Source: Athripsodes cinereus
Lineage: Eukaryota > Arthropoda > Insecta > Trichoptera > Leptoceridae
DNA: 64,000 bases
Direction of reading: 5' to 3'
NCBI GenBank assembly: GCA_947579605.1
Contig: OX388305.1
Coordinates: 28,595,542-28,659,541, forward strand
Part shown: piece by piece, positions 1 to 11,644 of the stretch
How positions within the stretch are numbered: the stretch's first letter is position 1
Layout: every line of letters begins with the position of its first letter
Notes under the pieces: model-generated
The model's input: only the letters and a program-made list of their open reading frames with translations
Told to the model about the DNA's origin: nothing
Databases searched by the model: none
Position numbers and translations under genes: made by a program

Positions 1-2310
1 GATCTCTGCATGGTAGGTATTAAAAACTGATTCTATGTACTGTTTACCTATTTTTTTGACAATTTGATGATCCAATTTTACCTATTTATACCATCACGAC
101 ATTTCCTTCTTTAGAGATGACCAGAGAATATAATTATTTCAAATTGTTTATTCATTTCAAATAATTTATTTGTTTGTTTTTTGTTTCAAATAAACAAAAA
201 AGTATCTTCTTTGTGCTATATAAAATAAGACATTCGTGGTGGGTAGCATATCTCATCTTGCAACAGAAAATGTTGTCTTGTTTCTTATCCGGATTTTATG
301 CTAGTAATGTATATGTATGTAGCTTGTATAGCGAATACTTGTAGAAGTAGAAGTGGTGGCATCAGGTGGTGATCACTGGACTATGAACACAAGTCGAGAC
401 GCGTGCCATCTCCAACAAACCATCCAACAGTGCAATACTCGATGGCACAACGTTCAAACGCATACTAATAATATCTACTACATAATTATACAAGTTCCAA
501 TACACCCAGGACAATAACAAGACAATCTTTAACGTTCACAGTTCAATGGTTCGTGGAAAAATTATAATAGATATAAAGTTTACCATTGACTATTCAATAA
601 ATCATTTCACTTATGGCAATTATCAAAAACGTTTCTTGTGTTATAATTACAAATGTGGCGAATGTTTTTATTTCTTATTATAAATTTAAAAAGTTCGACT
701 TTTACTAACAAGACATTGTTGAATGATTCTGCAAAACTTTTTAAAAATATAAATAAAACTGTTTAAAGGTGAATTTAAATTTAAATTTTCAAAATAATGT
801 TTTGTGTTTAAATAGAACCTTAGTCTGTGCTATAAGGATTAAATTTATTACAACTTAAGAAGAAGAACATATCTACGTATCAGCGAAAACTTTGATTCGG
901 TAAGATTTTTTTGGTCAAACTAAAAACTCACTTCCAATTTATTTTATGAATATTGACTTTTATACAGTTTTGAAATCTATCAGCTCTCTTCTTTCAAAAG
1001 CATCCTCATTCAATTTAATTAGAATATTTTATTTTAAATTGGGCGTGTTAAAATACAATATATGCATCGTTTTTCTTCTAATTAACGTAGGACATTTATA
1101 ATTACTCAGCTATTTAAATCTAATTATAATTTATAATTTCAATAACCGTCAAATTAAACTGATTATTTAATTATATTGTATTATGCACTTTTCAAGTAAA
1201 TTAATTGTTTGCGTAACGATCAGCTTTTTTTAATAAATAAAATTAAAAATATCGTTATTGATCAGAAAATATTAAGCAGAATACAGAAAATACACAAAAA
1301 GTTAGTTAATCTGACTACAGGGCTTTGTTTATTTATTTATTCATTCTTTACTGTACACTAATTACAAACAATTTCTCTCTCTCTCTCTCTTCCAACTAAC
1401 CCAAATAACTCTTGTTGCTACGAAACGTATTCGACTCGGGTACTGCCCATTTCGATTTTATTCATAGTTTTATAATTATTGTAAAAAAACATAAAATATT
1501 ATTCGATAATCACAAATTTTAAACCAGAAAAATTCCAGTGTTTCATTTAGAAATCAATTTTAAATTATATTTTATTATGTTTTTTCTTGTAATTATAGTC
1601 AATACAGAGGATAATTAAAAATGCAATTTTTTTCATAAATGTATGACTTATAATGGAATATTTTATAAACTGATCTAAGATAATAGTAAGCAAGGTGTCA
1701 ATTCATTGTTGGTTTTCTTATCTTAATTTGCATTATTTTATTTAGTATAATTATATACTAATTAAATGTAGAAAATGAAATGGCTTGTGGATATGTAGGT
1801 ACTATAAACGGATATTAAATTAATGTCAATTTATTTATGATGACTAGTAACGCACTCGTGTACATACATCTTGCATCGAATATTTTCATCGATATCTTCA
1901 ATTTATACGTAAATATCCCTCATCCAAAGACATCTCAAATTATAATATGTTCCATTGTTAAAATTTTATTGCATCTTAATTAATTCTCAAGTTGTCAACT
2001 TTCTTATTCTTAAAAATTAATTCGTCGAGTTCAATATTATATGACGATCTCATTTATCAAAAAGTAATTTAATCATTTATCTAATATTTCTATTTGGATT
2101 TTTTTTTGTACTTATTCTTTACTATACTGCATATTTACACCAAATACATACATATCAAATACAATTATAAAAACAATATACAGACTGTGATTTTATCGCA
2201 GTTGTACGATGCCTTTCAAGTAACCCATCTATCTCTTTTTATGTATATGATCGCATCTAAGATAATAAGCACTGAACGAATTATAGACAAAAAATCCAAG
2301 TTGTCTTTTC
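1..2310. other. Gene-free AT-rich intergenic stretch
   Basis: No ORF, exon-like block or RNA gene could be supported here. The DNA is very AT-rich. A short piece near 212-275 (acattcgtggtgggtagca) matches, in reverse orientation, the dispersed repeat called family A in this annotation (better copies at 25,060-25,310 and 45,960-46,180). A (CT)n microsatellite lies at about 1,372-1,391. A 76-codon ORF at 2,094-2,324 has the Phe/Ile/Tyr-rich composition expected of chance translation of AT-rich DNA and is not called. Confidence 0.6.
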
Positions 2311-2526
2311 AAAATGAGTCATAAAAATAAGGCATTCAAAATGAGTCATAAAAATATGACATTCAAAATGAGTCATAAAAATAAGGCATTCAAAATGAGT
2401 CATAAAAATAAGATATTCAAGATAAGTCATAAAAATAAGACATTCAAAATGAGTCATAAAAATAAGACATTCAAAATGAGTCATAAAAATAAGACATTCA
2501 AAATGAGTCATAAATATGGTATGCAA
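2311..2526. repeat. 27-bp minisatellite, 8 copies, each with an AP-1-like TGAGTCAT
   Basis: Eight head-to-tail copies of a 27-bp unit (aaaatgagtcataaaaataa + gacattc). The units start at 2311, 2338, 2365, 2392, 2419, 2446, 2473 and 2500, and the last is degenerate. Because 27 is a multiple of three, both strands stay open and give nine-residue repeats (MSHKNKAFK on +, MTHFECLIF on -). Seven copies carry TGAGTCAT, which contains the AP-1/bZIP site TGAGTCA. Copy 5 instead reads GATAAGTCAT. The unit differs by only one or two bases between copies, so the array is young or homogenised. A regulatory role is inference; the simplest reading is a neutral satellite. Confidence 0.93.
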
Positions 2527-2602
2527 ACTTACTGAAAGACCGCTTGTATTTTTAGCTTTATCTAATATTTTTACTATGATATCGCAAAAAAGAGATATGA
2601 TA

Positions 2603-2990
2603 ATTCGTCCCTCTTCTGACTAACTGTCGTATCTGACATTTTTGGCGAAATCGAGTTATGATCACCAATGTGTACTTATATGTGCCTCGCATGTTTTCAC
2701 TGAAGATCACACCTGTAACTGCTACCGTTATCCTGGAACAGCTTTCTGATTTGTTGTCGTATTTACGAATTACTCTAAATAAAATGTGTTGTCGTATCTA
2801 TAAATTCCTCAAAATTTCATCACAAAAATGATTCTAAGATATATAAGAATACAAGTAAAATAATTTAATATATTTACACTGTATCATATAACTAGGAGAG
2901 ACGGAAACATGCGCGGCAAAACACTAAAAACGCTCTCCTGAACAATTTACATTTAGGCAGATACGACTGTTAGTCAGCAGAGGGACGAAT
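2603..2990. mobile_element. Tc1/mariner-type MITE with TA target duplication
   Basis: A 388-bp element bounded by inverted repeats of about 35 bp. The left end begins attcgtccctcttctgacta and the right end is its reverse complement with about three mismatches over 35 positions. Both ends abut the dinucleotide TA (2601-2602 and 2991-2992), the target duplication of IS630/Tc1/mariner transposases. The interior has no ORF of note and contains further gtcgtatcta-like fragments of the terminal sequence, so the element is non-autonomous. The superfamily is inferred from the TA duplication alone. Confidence 0.75.
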
Positions 2991-2992
2991 TA

Positions 2993-4374
2993 TGTACCTC
3001 TTCTAAGTTCGGTTTAAAATAAATGTTCTTTCAATCAAGAACCACTACAAAGCATCGATATTTGCAAAACGTCAAAACGATTGAGGTCATCTCTACGCGT
3101 GCGTAAACACAAAATGAAAATGATATTGGTATAATAAGAAATTGTAAGTGATATATCATTACGTATGTAAGTTGGTTAAAGAAATGAAATCATAAAATTC
3201 ATGAGATGAAATTCGCGGATATATGTATTGTATATATAACTTCCACTATGATAATATAAATACAACAATATAGTAATTAACCAAAATAAAATGGAAAGTT
3301 AATTCTTACAATTAGGAATTACATTAATAAAATATTACTTTAAAAGATAATTATTGTTGAGTGTTGATGAAATGTTTATTTATTTAATTTATTTATTTTA
3401 ATTTATTTCCGTGACGTTTTCGTATAGTACCTACCTAGTTAATATTGCGAAATATATTTATTTCTACACAGGTGAATACCTTTAATATTATGCGTAATCG
3501 TAGATAACGCATTTTATAATTGCACAATTATTTTAATTAAATTTCACATGCTGAATTTACTGATGGGATTTGTCACAATTTTATGCAATTGCATTCAATA
3601 ACTTGAGCTCCACCAGAGATCTGAATGTTATTTTAAGATTTATTAATTTTGTTAGAATTATTTATTCATATTTCAATAACATCGACAGCATGTAGAATAG
3701 CCTTTCTAAAATAAATATTATATTAAATTTTCGTTTAATTTAAAACAGTTTGTTAATTTGAACACTAATGATTATTTTTTATGACACAAAGAGGACAACT
3801 TGCGTGTTTATTACAAGCAGTTAGGCTTCTGGCAACTTTGGTCTTGGAAGATTCGTGATGGTATAGATAAATATATAGACTTCGATTCTTTTCTTGAAAC
3901 ATGTGGCAGAAGCATCTTTCACTCAGAGCAATTTTACTCCGATTGAATTACCTCTTCTCATGACATTCTATCTTTTATAGGTATTACCTATTGTAAGAAA
4001 GGATAATATGAGTTATCTATTATTATTGAACAACATTAAAGTGTCGTTTTCGTGCCAAAGCACCTCAAGGACACTTAACAATTCATCAATCCTAGGACAT
4101 GAAATTGAAAACGAAAAAATATTCTTCTGGTCAATAACGTTGCACATCTTGTAAACAATGCATCAACATATTATGTATTTCGGTATGTACATTTTATGCA
4201 CAGTTCATTTACATATTCTCTTAACGGTATTATATAAATGATCATCAAATAATCTTTTTAATCCTGGTCACCGACCATCAGAAAAATAAAACGATAATCA
4301 AAAAAGCAAAATTAACAACAAAACAAAACCACCAAATATTTCATATTCCAATCATCAAAATGTTTCGGTATGAC
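2993..4374. other. Intergenic; one family A repeat fragment
   Basis: AT-rich DNA without supportable genes. The segment at about 3,775-3,875 (gaggacaacttgcgtgttta, then ttcgtgatggtatagata) is a diverged plus-orientation copy of dispersed repeat family A. Confidence 0.5.
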
Positions 4375-5150
4375 CACCAAAAAATACATTTGACCATAAA
4401 ATAAATAGATTGACTGCCAAAATAGTAGATTGATCGCCAAATCTTCTCATTATTGTTGTAATAATAATAACAAAAGTCTATTCTATTCTATTCTATTTTT
4501 CTCAAGGCCATCCACTCGTTTGCGAGTGATTTAGATAACAAAAGTCGTTCATAATATTTAAGTAAATTCATTAGAAAGTCCCTTTCTTCCCTATCGTGAT
4601 TTTTAAAGAATGCTTAAAATGACATGACCCTTTTTATTATTTCACTATCCACGACTACAATAATAATATTTGAATACTCAAACCCGTTGCAGATGCACTA
4701 CTATCGGAACTATGATACTTGAGCGGCCCCACCCGTTGTCGAGTATTTTTTCAATAGAAAAAGTAATATCTACGAAACTTGAGGAAATTGTTGCCATATG
4801 TAGAATTATGGTTTGGTCAAGTTTATGGAAAAAAACTTTTCTTTCGGCCCCACCCGTTGTCGAGTTTTTTTTTCCATAGAAAAAGTAATGTGTACAAAAC
4901 TGTAGAAAATTTATATTGAAATCAGATTTTATTTTTGCCGACAAATGTTTTATTGTTTTGGATTCAATTTAGAAATATTTGAGGATCACGATTTGATGAT
5001 CAATCTACTATTTTGGCGATCATATTGAATTATTTGGTGACAATGTTTAATTTTTTAGGGTTCAATTTAGAATTATTTGAGGATCACTATTTGATGATCA
5101 ATCTACTATTTTGGCGATCATATTGAATTATTTGGTGAAGATTTTGGTAT
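4375..5150. repeat. Complex repeat block: two direct duplications and an inverted piece
   Basis: Three internal relationships can be read directly. A GC-rich motif (cggccccacccgttgtcgag, followed by a T run and aatagaaaaagtaat) occurs at 4,724 and 4,845, a 121-bp period. A second motif (ttcaatttagaa, ..gaggatcac, ..gatgatcaatctactatttt, ggcgatcatattgaattatt) occurs at about 4,973 and 5,061, an 88-bp period. The left flank at about 4,375-4,445 (aatagtagattgatcgcca) is the reverse complement of the second motif. The whole block is therefore roughly inverted, with a duplicated right arm, as in a decayed foldback or MITE-like element. No target duplication was found. Confidence 0.6.
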
Positions 5151-5352
5151 ATTTTTGATGATCACTTAATAAGAGCCTTATTTTAATCGTAGGTAGCCTT
5201 TGAGGTTGCAGATAATCAGGAGTACAATAATCTCATAATTGATCATCCATAATAATTGTTTATTTATTTATTTCAACATCGTACGGCAAATATCTTTCAA
5301 TGAAATTACACCTTCCGGTATATTTGCAAATTAATTTTTAAAAAAGCACAAC

Positions 5353-5460
5353 TTCTTCTTCTCCTTGGGCAATTATTATTCCCACATGGTGGTGGGGTCT
5401 GCCTTTCTTGTTTGGTTACTCCACTTGGTTCTGTCGAGCGCATCCTCATGGGAAACATCA
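5353..5460 (-). mobile_element. 108-bp 5'-truncated LINE copy (family D) with 17-bp target duplication
   Basis: Minus-strand translation gives the C-terminal end of a LINE ORF2 (..DVSHEDALDRTKWSN, then TRKADPTTMWE and stop), followed by a (gaa)n-like tail. The insertion is flanked by a perfect 17-bp direct repeat, ttttaaaaaagcacaac, at 5336-5352 and 5461-5477. This marks target-primed reverse transcription with extreme 5' truncation. A second copy of the same family is at 19,864-20,105. Confidence 0.9.
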
Positions 5461-5477
5461 TTTTAAAAAAGCACAAC

Positions 5478-7452
5478 GAACATTACAATTTAAGCATAAC
5501 AAACGTTAAAATTAAGCTACTAACACTGTGAGATATACCATAAATGGGATAACCAGTGGACTTGCTTGCAAAAGTAAATGGCGTTCTTGTAGCTACCTGA
5601 ACTAATCGCTTCTTTTAATAAACCAAAAATTTGAGTTGTGTGAAAACTAAATTTGAAACTATAAATATAGAAATGTAGAAATTAACTCAGGTCAATATTT
5701 GTAATAATAATCCTTCACCAGATTTATATGGTAAAAATAATAATTTTACTAATAATAATCTGAAATAACGGAGTATATGCGCCCTTGAGGTGGCATGAAT
5801 TACAAAAACGGCGCAGTATGATTCATTAATAATAAAGTGATACATGCAATATAATATATTCTGTTGACTACGACTACCCTACTTGTTAGAGATGTCGTGA
5901 TGGCGTAGATAAATTATAAATAAATAAAGTATGTATACGGTTATTAATTCTTAGTCGAGACTTAATTTAAGATGACAGTCATTTATTGTAGGTACTTACT
6001 TAAATGTCAACGAATTTTCCTAACGGTGCATAGTCGTGGAAAATGGTCGGTTTTATGGAACTATAACTGTTTTTTTATTGGTAGATAGCTGATACTGTAG
6101 AAAGGTATTGGATGAGTCATCTCATTTTATATGAATGAAACTGTAAGAACTTCGTAATATTCATTCCATCCCGTGTATCACATTTCTATTTTATTGGCAC
6201 GAAGATAATTATATATACATACCTATATACACTTAGTTTAGTTTGAATATCTGCTTTAAACTCGCCCAATGCACAATATTTTGTATCACATTATTTAATA
6301 ACTATGTAATTAGGTATGTATGTTCTTTATTGTGCAATATTATTATTACGATGGTTTAATCGCAAGATATGTATTACTTACAGGGTAGAGAAGAGAGTAT
6401 TAGATATTCCAATGCTTACGAGTCGACTAAGGCTGGTTTAAACGCTTTATACCATGACAACGTTCACTAATTCCACCAATATCTGTTATTCTTCTCTCAT
6501 ATTAATATGTTTTTAGAGCGGGTGATAACACCAATAAGTGTATATGTAAATAGTGTACATAGTTCTCTTGTAGGTGCATACGAGGTACGTGACAAAAAAT
6601 CAAATAGAATGACATTTTATTTATTTGAGTGCAAAAGCCAACACTAAGAAAATACTTCTTCTATCGTTGAAGTGACATCATTTAAATTTAACTTTTGGTT
6701 CAAGTTGTCTACTGGCTACCCCACTGTTGGGAGATTCAGTAGTGATACAGAAAAAGTTGTTAAGGAATAAGGAAAGATGATGTGCTATAATATTTTACAT
6801 CACAGTACTTTACAATAAGATTTAAGATAGATATTTTAAAGTTTTCTATAAACTATTCAATCTTCTGTAAAAGACAAGTATGAGAGAAACATCACGTAGA
6901 CATTGACACCTGATCAGGTATGCTAACGATTCCAAAAGCCTTTTTTAAATCATAAAGACAGCAACTTTTGCGTTTATCAATGAACAAATAATCTTAGTAG
7001 GACACATTTGTAGGAGACACCCAAATGTCAGAGATATATAAATAAATAGATGGTGTCAATATTTATTTTCTAAACATTTACAAATACGAATTCAACAAAC
7101 TATGTAATAGTTTTCTTATTAGGTAGCGACAGTTATTCAGTGTTGGTAAGTGAACTCAAGAAGCGAATCAGTGACATGCATCACTGTAGAGGGAGGGTAC
7201 TATCATTACATAAATATTTTAGTCTGTTCTTATTATGTATCTTTGTTTTATATCCTTTGTGGTGAATTGTATTGGATAGTAAATTAAAAATTATGCCCTT
7301 ATAGTAAATTAAAAAAATACTTATTTAATCATATATTAACAGTTTGTGTGTTTGCTTGTGATATCTAATACATAATTATGTATGCCAACAAATTGTTTCT
7401 TCATTGTATCAATGTCCTATCATTTTCATTATATTGACAAATTATTATCAAA
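5478..7452. other. Intergenic repeats, no gene seen
   Basis: Partial family A repeats are visible at about 5,855-5,925 and 6,700-6,735 (tctactggctaccccactgt). A separate dispersed repeat at about 6,400-6,490 (tgcttacgagtcgactaagg...cactaattccaccaatatct) recurs at 26,130-26,240. Nothing else was recognised. Confidence 0.45.
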
Positions 7453-7725
7453 ATGGAGGCAAAAAAAGTGTCAACAAATAAAAATATTCAATTTGCTAAT
7501 AATAAAAACGATTACCCTAAAAAAATCGTAGTACTTCACAAAAATATTAGTATTTTTAAATATTTCTCTAAGCATTCTTGGATAAGTTGCTTATTGTATA
7601 CTATAAAGGAAACTGTCACAAGTGGTGTTCTCCGTGATATTTTACGAATATCTGCCATTTACAAATTATTAGAAATGTTGCAAAAAAGAGTGAGATATTT
7701 ATTCTTTGCCGCAGATTTCAGGTAG
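7453..7725 (+). CDS. Hypothetical 90-codon ORF, unsupported
   Basis: A 90-codon ORF with a good insect start context (caaaATGG) beginning MEAKKVSTNKNIQF and ending YLFFAADFR. It is less low-complexity than most chance ORFs nearby and has mixed charged and hydrophobic residues, but I recognise no domain, signal peptide or membrane segment. An alternative ending as an exon is possible, because the stop lies at an AG|GTAGCA sequence. No neighbouring exon was found. It may well be chance. Confidence 0.15.
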   Translation: MEAKKVSTNKNIQFANNKNDYPKKIVVLHKNISIFKYFSKHSWISCLLYTIKETVTSGVLRDILRISAIYKLLEMLQKRVRYLFFAADFR

Positions 7726-10689
7726 CAATTATATACCGACTTATAATCAATAATGAGACCATTTTTTTGTCGGTGGTGCCACGGAACAATTTCTTGTTTT
7801 TTTTTTATATATATATTTTATTACCAATTTTATATTTATTGCTCGATCAAAGTCGGGCTTAACGCTAGTGTCTATAAATATAATACGTGACAGAATCATT
7901 ACTTCAATGCACACATGCCTTCATATTGCTGTTGTCACTAACGGTTATATAATTATTATATTGTCTTCTTTATACGATTGTATTTCATTGTAACTTCTGC
8001 ATATTGTACACATTATATGTACCTAGTAGGTACGTACATTATCTATCTATATTATAAATACAACATGCTGAATCACGTAACTGGAAAATCATTCATTGCA
8101 GACTTTCTATACTTATAATAAAAATCTTTCATAGCTTTAAATTCTGTTGTCGCAGTTCTATTCTTACTGCAAATTTTAGATTGTCGCAAATTAGAGTTGT
8201 CTATTCGTGAAGGTTACCTATTGTGTACTACATTATACACTATTGTACTATTATGAATGATGAATTTGAAAGAGCTAGAATTTTGACATTCAAAGGTTTC
8301 AAGGTTTAGAGAAAATTAATCAACGAGTTATAAAAATAAGTGCTATAATTAGGTACGTTACGACGTTTATATCCCAGAAACGCTGTAAGAAAACTATAAT
8401 CAAGCCACCAGAAGTTTTCGACACTTCTGTATAAAAGTAATAATAAATGATGAAATAATATAATGAAATATACCTATTTTATTTACTGTCGCAGCGGGCT
8501 ATACTTTTCCCTGCATTTCACCTGAGCGAACGAGAGCTTCAGCTGAAATCGATTTAAATTCTATTATTTTCTCCTCAAGACCATCAACTCGAATTTGAAT
8601 GATTTAGGCTATATCAATACAAATAGTCGGTCAACAAAGAAATTACGCTCGAAAAATTTTACACGAAAAAAAATTCAATAAGATATGATACATGCGTACT
8701 CTTCCTTTTATTGCGCAATCTCACGCAACCGGAAATTTTTTCGTCGATGAAATGTCAACAAGGTCTGATATTCTTTATTTAAAAATGAGGAAAATTTCAT
8801 CATAGATGAGAAATAGAATAATAGACACGGAACACTTTTGTCTTTCAATTATCTTATGTACCTTGTACTTTACAAGTTTTAGTTACATACTTACAATATG
8901 AACAAAACGCGAGTATAATGAAGTGTTATGAAATGCGTTATACTTTTTTTGCAAGCATCGCTGACTTTTGGGACATGACGAAACGAGCCTGTAATTTATG
9001 GTGACTAGGTGAAAGAATGTGAATGGATTCATTATTAAATATTGTTATTATAAATAATTATTATGTATAATGCATGCGTCACTTTCATTACAATGTTTAC
9101 CAAATAATATTGTTAATATGGGTATATTATTTATCTTGTACTCAACTACTAAATAACTTCTTGATTATTCCATACGGATCTTTTTTTATTATCTATCAAT
9201 TTATTATGAAAACTCAAGGCCGACATAACGTTCTTAGCAAATCATACTTCTTAAAAGGTGTAAGTAATAATTCAACTTAAAGAAGATTACAATATTTGAT
9301 ATAATGTATTTGAAGGCCGTTATTGCATTTATCTGAAATTATACTGAAATAATTATGCAACAGAATACTGTACTGTTTGGTTTTACTATCAGATTAATAA
9401 ATGCCTTCTTTTTTCGTTATGTTAATCAGCTTATCTTGAATATTTGCCTTTTAAAAGATACCCGAAAACAAAACAAGTGTGAAAGATATATTCTTTACCG
9501 GAAACTTCACAGAATAAGAATAATAACAAACTGTCGGAAAAAATATTGAATCACATTATTAGATGCACATTTTTTCACCGTGTGCTCAATTTCATGAATT
9601 GGAGTGTTTTTTTCTCGATCTTATTATATTGCGTGGTGTTTTGATATTTCATAAAACATAACACAAACATTGTCATTGTTTTACATGTGTAATAATATGA
9701 TAGGTAATTGTAATGTACACATACATAATTTGTCATAACGAAACACACATTACATATTTATAGGGAGGTACAGTTATAGTTACTTTCTTACACCACACTT
9801 TGCACATACATATTAACATAATAACCCTACACCTACGACTGTTATGCCAAGTATCTATGTTTTATTTAAAATGATGTTTGTGTTGTATAATAATCATACT
9901 TTGATTGCACATTTATTATATGCAGCTAATTCACTGGCTACTTCACTTCTGGGATATGTCGTGATAATATAAATAAATGTATTATGTTTAGCATAAAAAT
10001 AATTATCTGTATGCGTATTCTTAATAAAGCTAATCCGTGGAGTCGGAATAAAATTGGCGACTTTCTCGTTTTCGTTTATTCTATAAGAGGTAGGTTTTCA
10101 TAAAGCACGAATAAAGATTTCATTTCAGCGCTCAGGTGTGCCAATTACCATAAATATTTCATTGTTGTGACTCGAGATTTTTTATTTTACATTTTGATAA
10201 TATTTGATTTATTTTTATTCCTTCTGCTTCTCCACTCAATCCCACAATGTTTTCATACCCAACTGAATAAATATTTAATCGAGAGATCCGGGGGTTGTAT
10301 TTTGTTAGCAACCTATCTCATCTTCGCGGCACAAGCATATTTATTCCTTCCAGTACCTAGTACCTACTCCTAGATTTCTTTTTAAAAAAATATCCTCCAT
10401 TGGTGATTTCTAGTAGTGTCTAGAATACATCATTCTAAAATTGTAAAAGGCTTTAGCCGTATATTAGATAAATAAATTTAAAAAATTACCTGTCCCCTAA
10501 ACTAAATGAGGTAGGTAATTAACTCACTAAATGTTATCGCATATTTTCTGATCTATAAAATGGTTTCATAAAAAATTAACAGGACTTCACAGCCAGAATT
10601 TAATTTGAAATCGTTCGACTATATGCAAAAAATTGCCTAAAAACAGGTGTTTACTCCAAATTTTAACTTTTAAACTACGTACGAACCAA
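7726..10689. other. Intergenic, AT-rich, scattered repeat pieces
   Basis: No genes are supported. Fragments of family A lie at about 9,434-9,465 (minus) and 9,915-9,985 (plus; actggctacttcacttctgg). A piece at about 8,560-8,610 (ctcaagaccatcaactcg) resembles sequences at 4,480-4,545 and 40,160-40,205, indicating another dispersed repeat. ORFs of 64-68 codons here have the composition expected of random AT-rich DNA. Confidence 0.45.
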
Positions 10690-10937
10690 TAAACTACGAA
10701 GCATTAAAAAAATACTGTCTCTCTTTTTGCGGTAAGTGAAAAGGGAGATAAAGAAATGAAGTATATTTCACTCATTATCTATACACCACTTGGTCACTAA
10801 CACACGTAAATATAGTTAATATTATGTCCGAAAAACTACGAACATTAAAAAATCACTGTCTCTCTTTTTGCGGTAAGTGAAAAAGGAGATAAAAAATGCG
10901 ACGTACGTGATGTATATTTCACTCATTATCTATGACA
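10690..10937. repeat. Two-copy duplication, 141-bp period, with internal inverted repeat
   Basis: The block aaactacgaa..cattaaaaaa..ctgtctctctttttgcggta, agtgaaaa(g/a)ggagataaa, ..tatatttcactcattatcta occurs twice, with the tctctc core at about 10,717 and 10,858. Each copy contains a short inverted repeat (tctctttttgc / gaaaaaggaga). The spacer between copies is unrelated. The origin is unknown. Confidence 0.7.
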
Positions 10938-11182
10938 CCAAATGACACAAAAATCATTGCGTACAAAGACATAATTTTTTAACAAGATTGTGCACTCCAT
11001 TGAAAAAACGGCATGTATAATGCAATTGATGCACCAGAGGTCAACAAGGCCCACCTGCGAGAGAGCATTCATGCCCCAAGAGTTATAAATAGGCCTACAT
11101 ATACCTATACATGAATATAGCAAACACGTAGGTAGGTAGACTATTATTATTTTTGCTGGATAGTGGTAGGTGTTTACTTAAT

Positions 11183-11240
11183 TGGCGTTCCCTTCTCTCT
11201 GCTTACTCCACATGGGATGTGGCGTGAGGGTATAGATAGA
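11183..11240 (+). mobile_element. LINE 3'-end remnant (family B)
   Basis: Plus-strand translation gives WRSLLSAYSTWDVA followed by stop. This is the C-terminal tail of a LINE ORF2 seen again on the minus strand near 51,285-51,500 (..STWCSILSAYPTWDTG, stop). Only the extreme 3' end of the element remains. Confidence 0.6.
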
Positions 11241-11377
11241 TTCATCAAATCATTGGTCATAAAAAAGCTTATTAGCTTTACATGTCTACCTTGTTGTATG
11301 TACATATATGTGGGCGTATAAGTGGGTATATTTCCAATAAAGTACTCAAATACTTTTTTTTTAATAATACTCAGTTT

Positions 11378-11419
<42 letters not shown>

Positions 11420-11644
11420 CTTATCATCCGTAGGCCATTGATTTGGCACTTGGAATCGTCAGGCAATTATATAATTTTTGTTTTACAAATGACAAAATAA
11501 TCAAATTACAACAATACAATAAACAAATAAATAAAGAAATTTCATTGAATCAAAGTTTTTCGAGTGTAAAAGGCCCAAAATAACTTCTCGTCAGTATATG
11601 TAAAAAATAAATTGTAATAATTATAAATAAATAAATGAATTGAA

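Noticed and set aside
2281..2535. Open frames on both strands with nine-residue repeats
   Set aside because: They are translations of a 27-bp minisatellite whose period is a multiple of three; both strands being open argues for an artefact.
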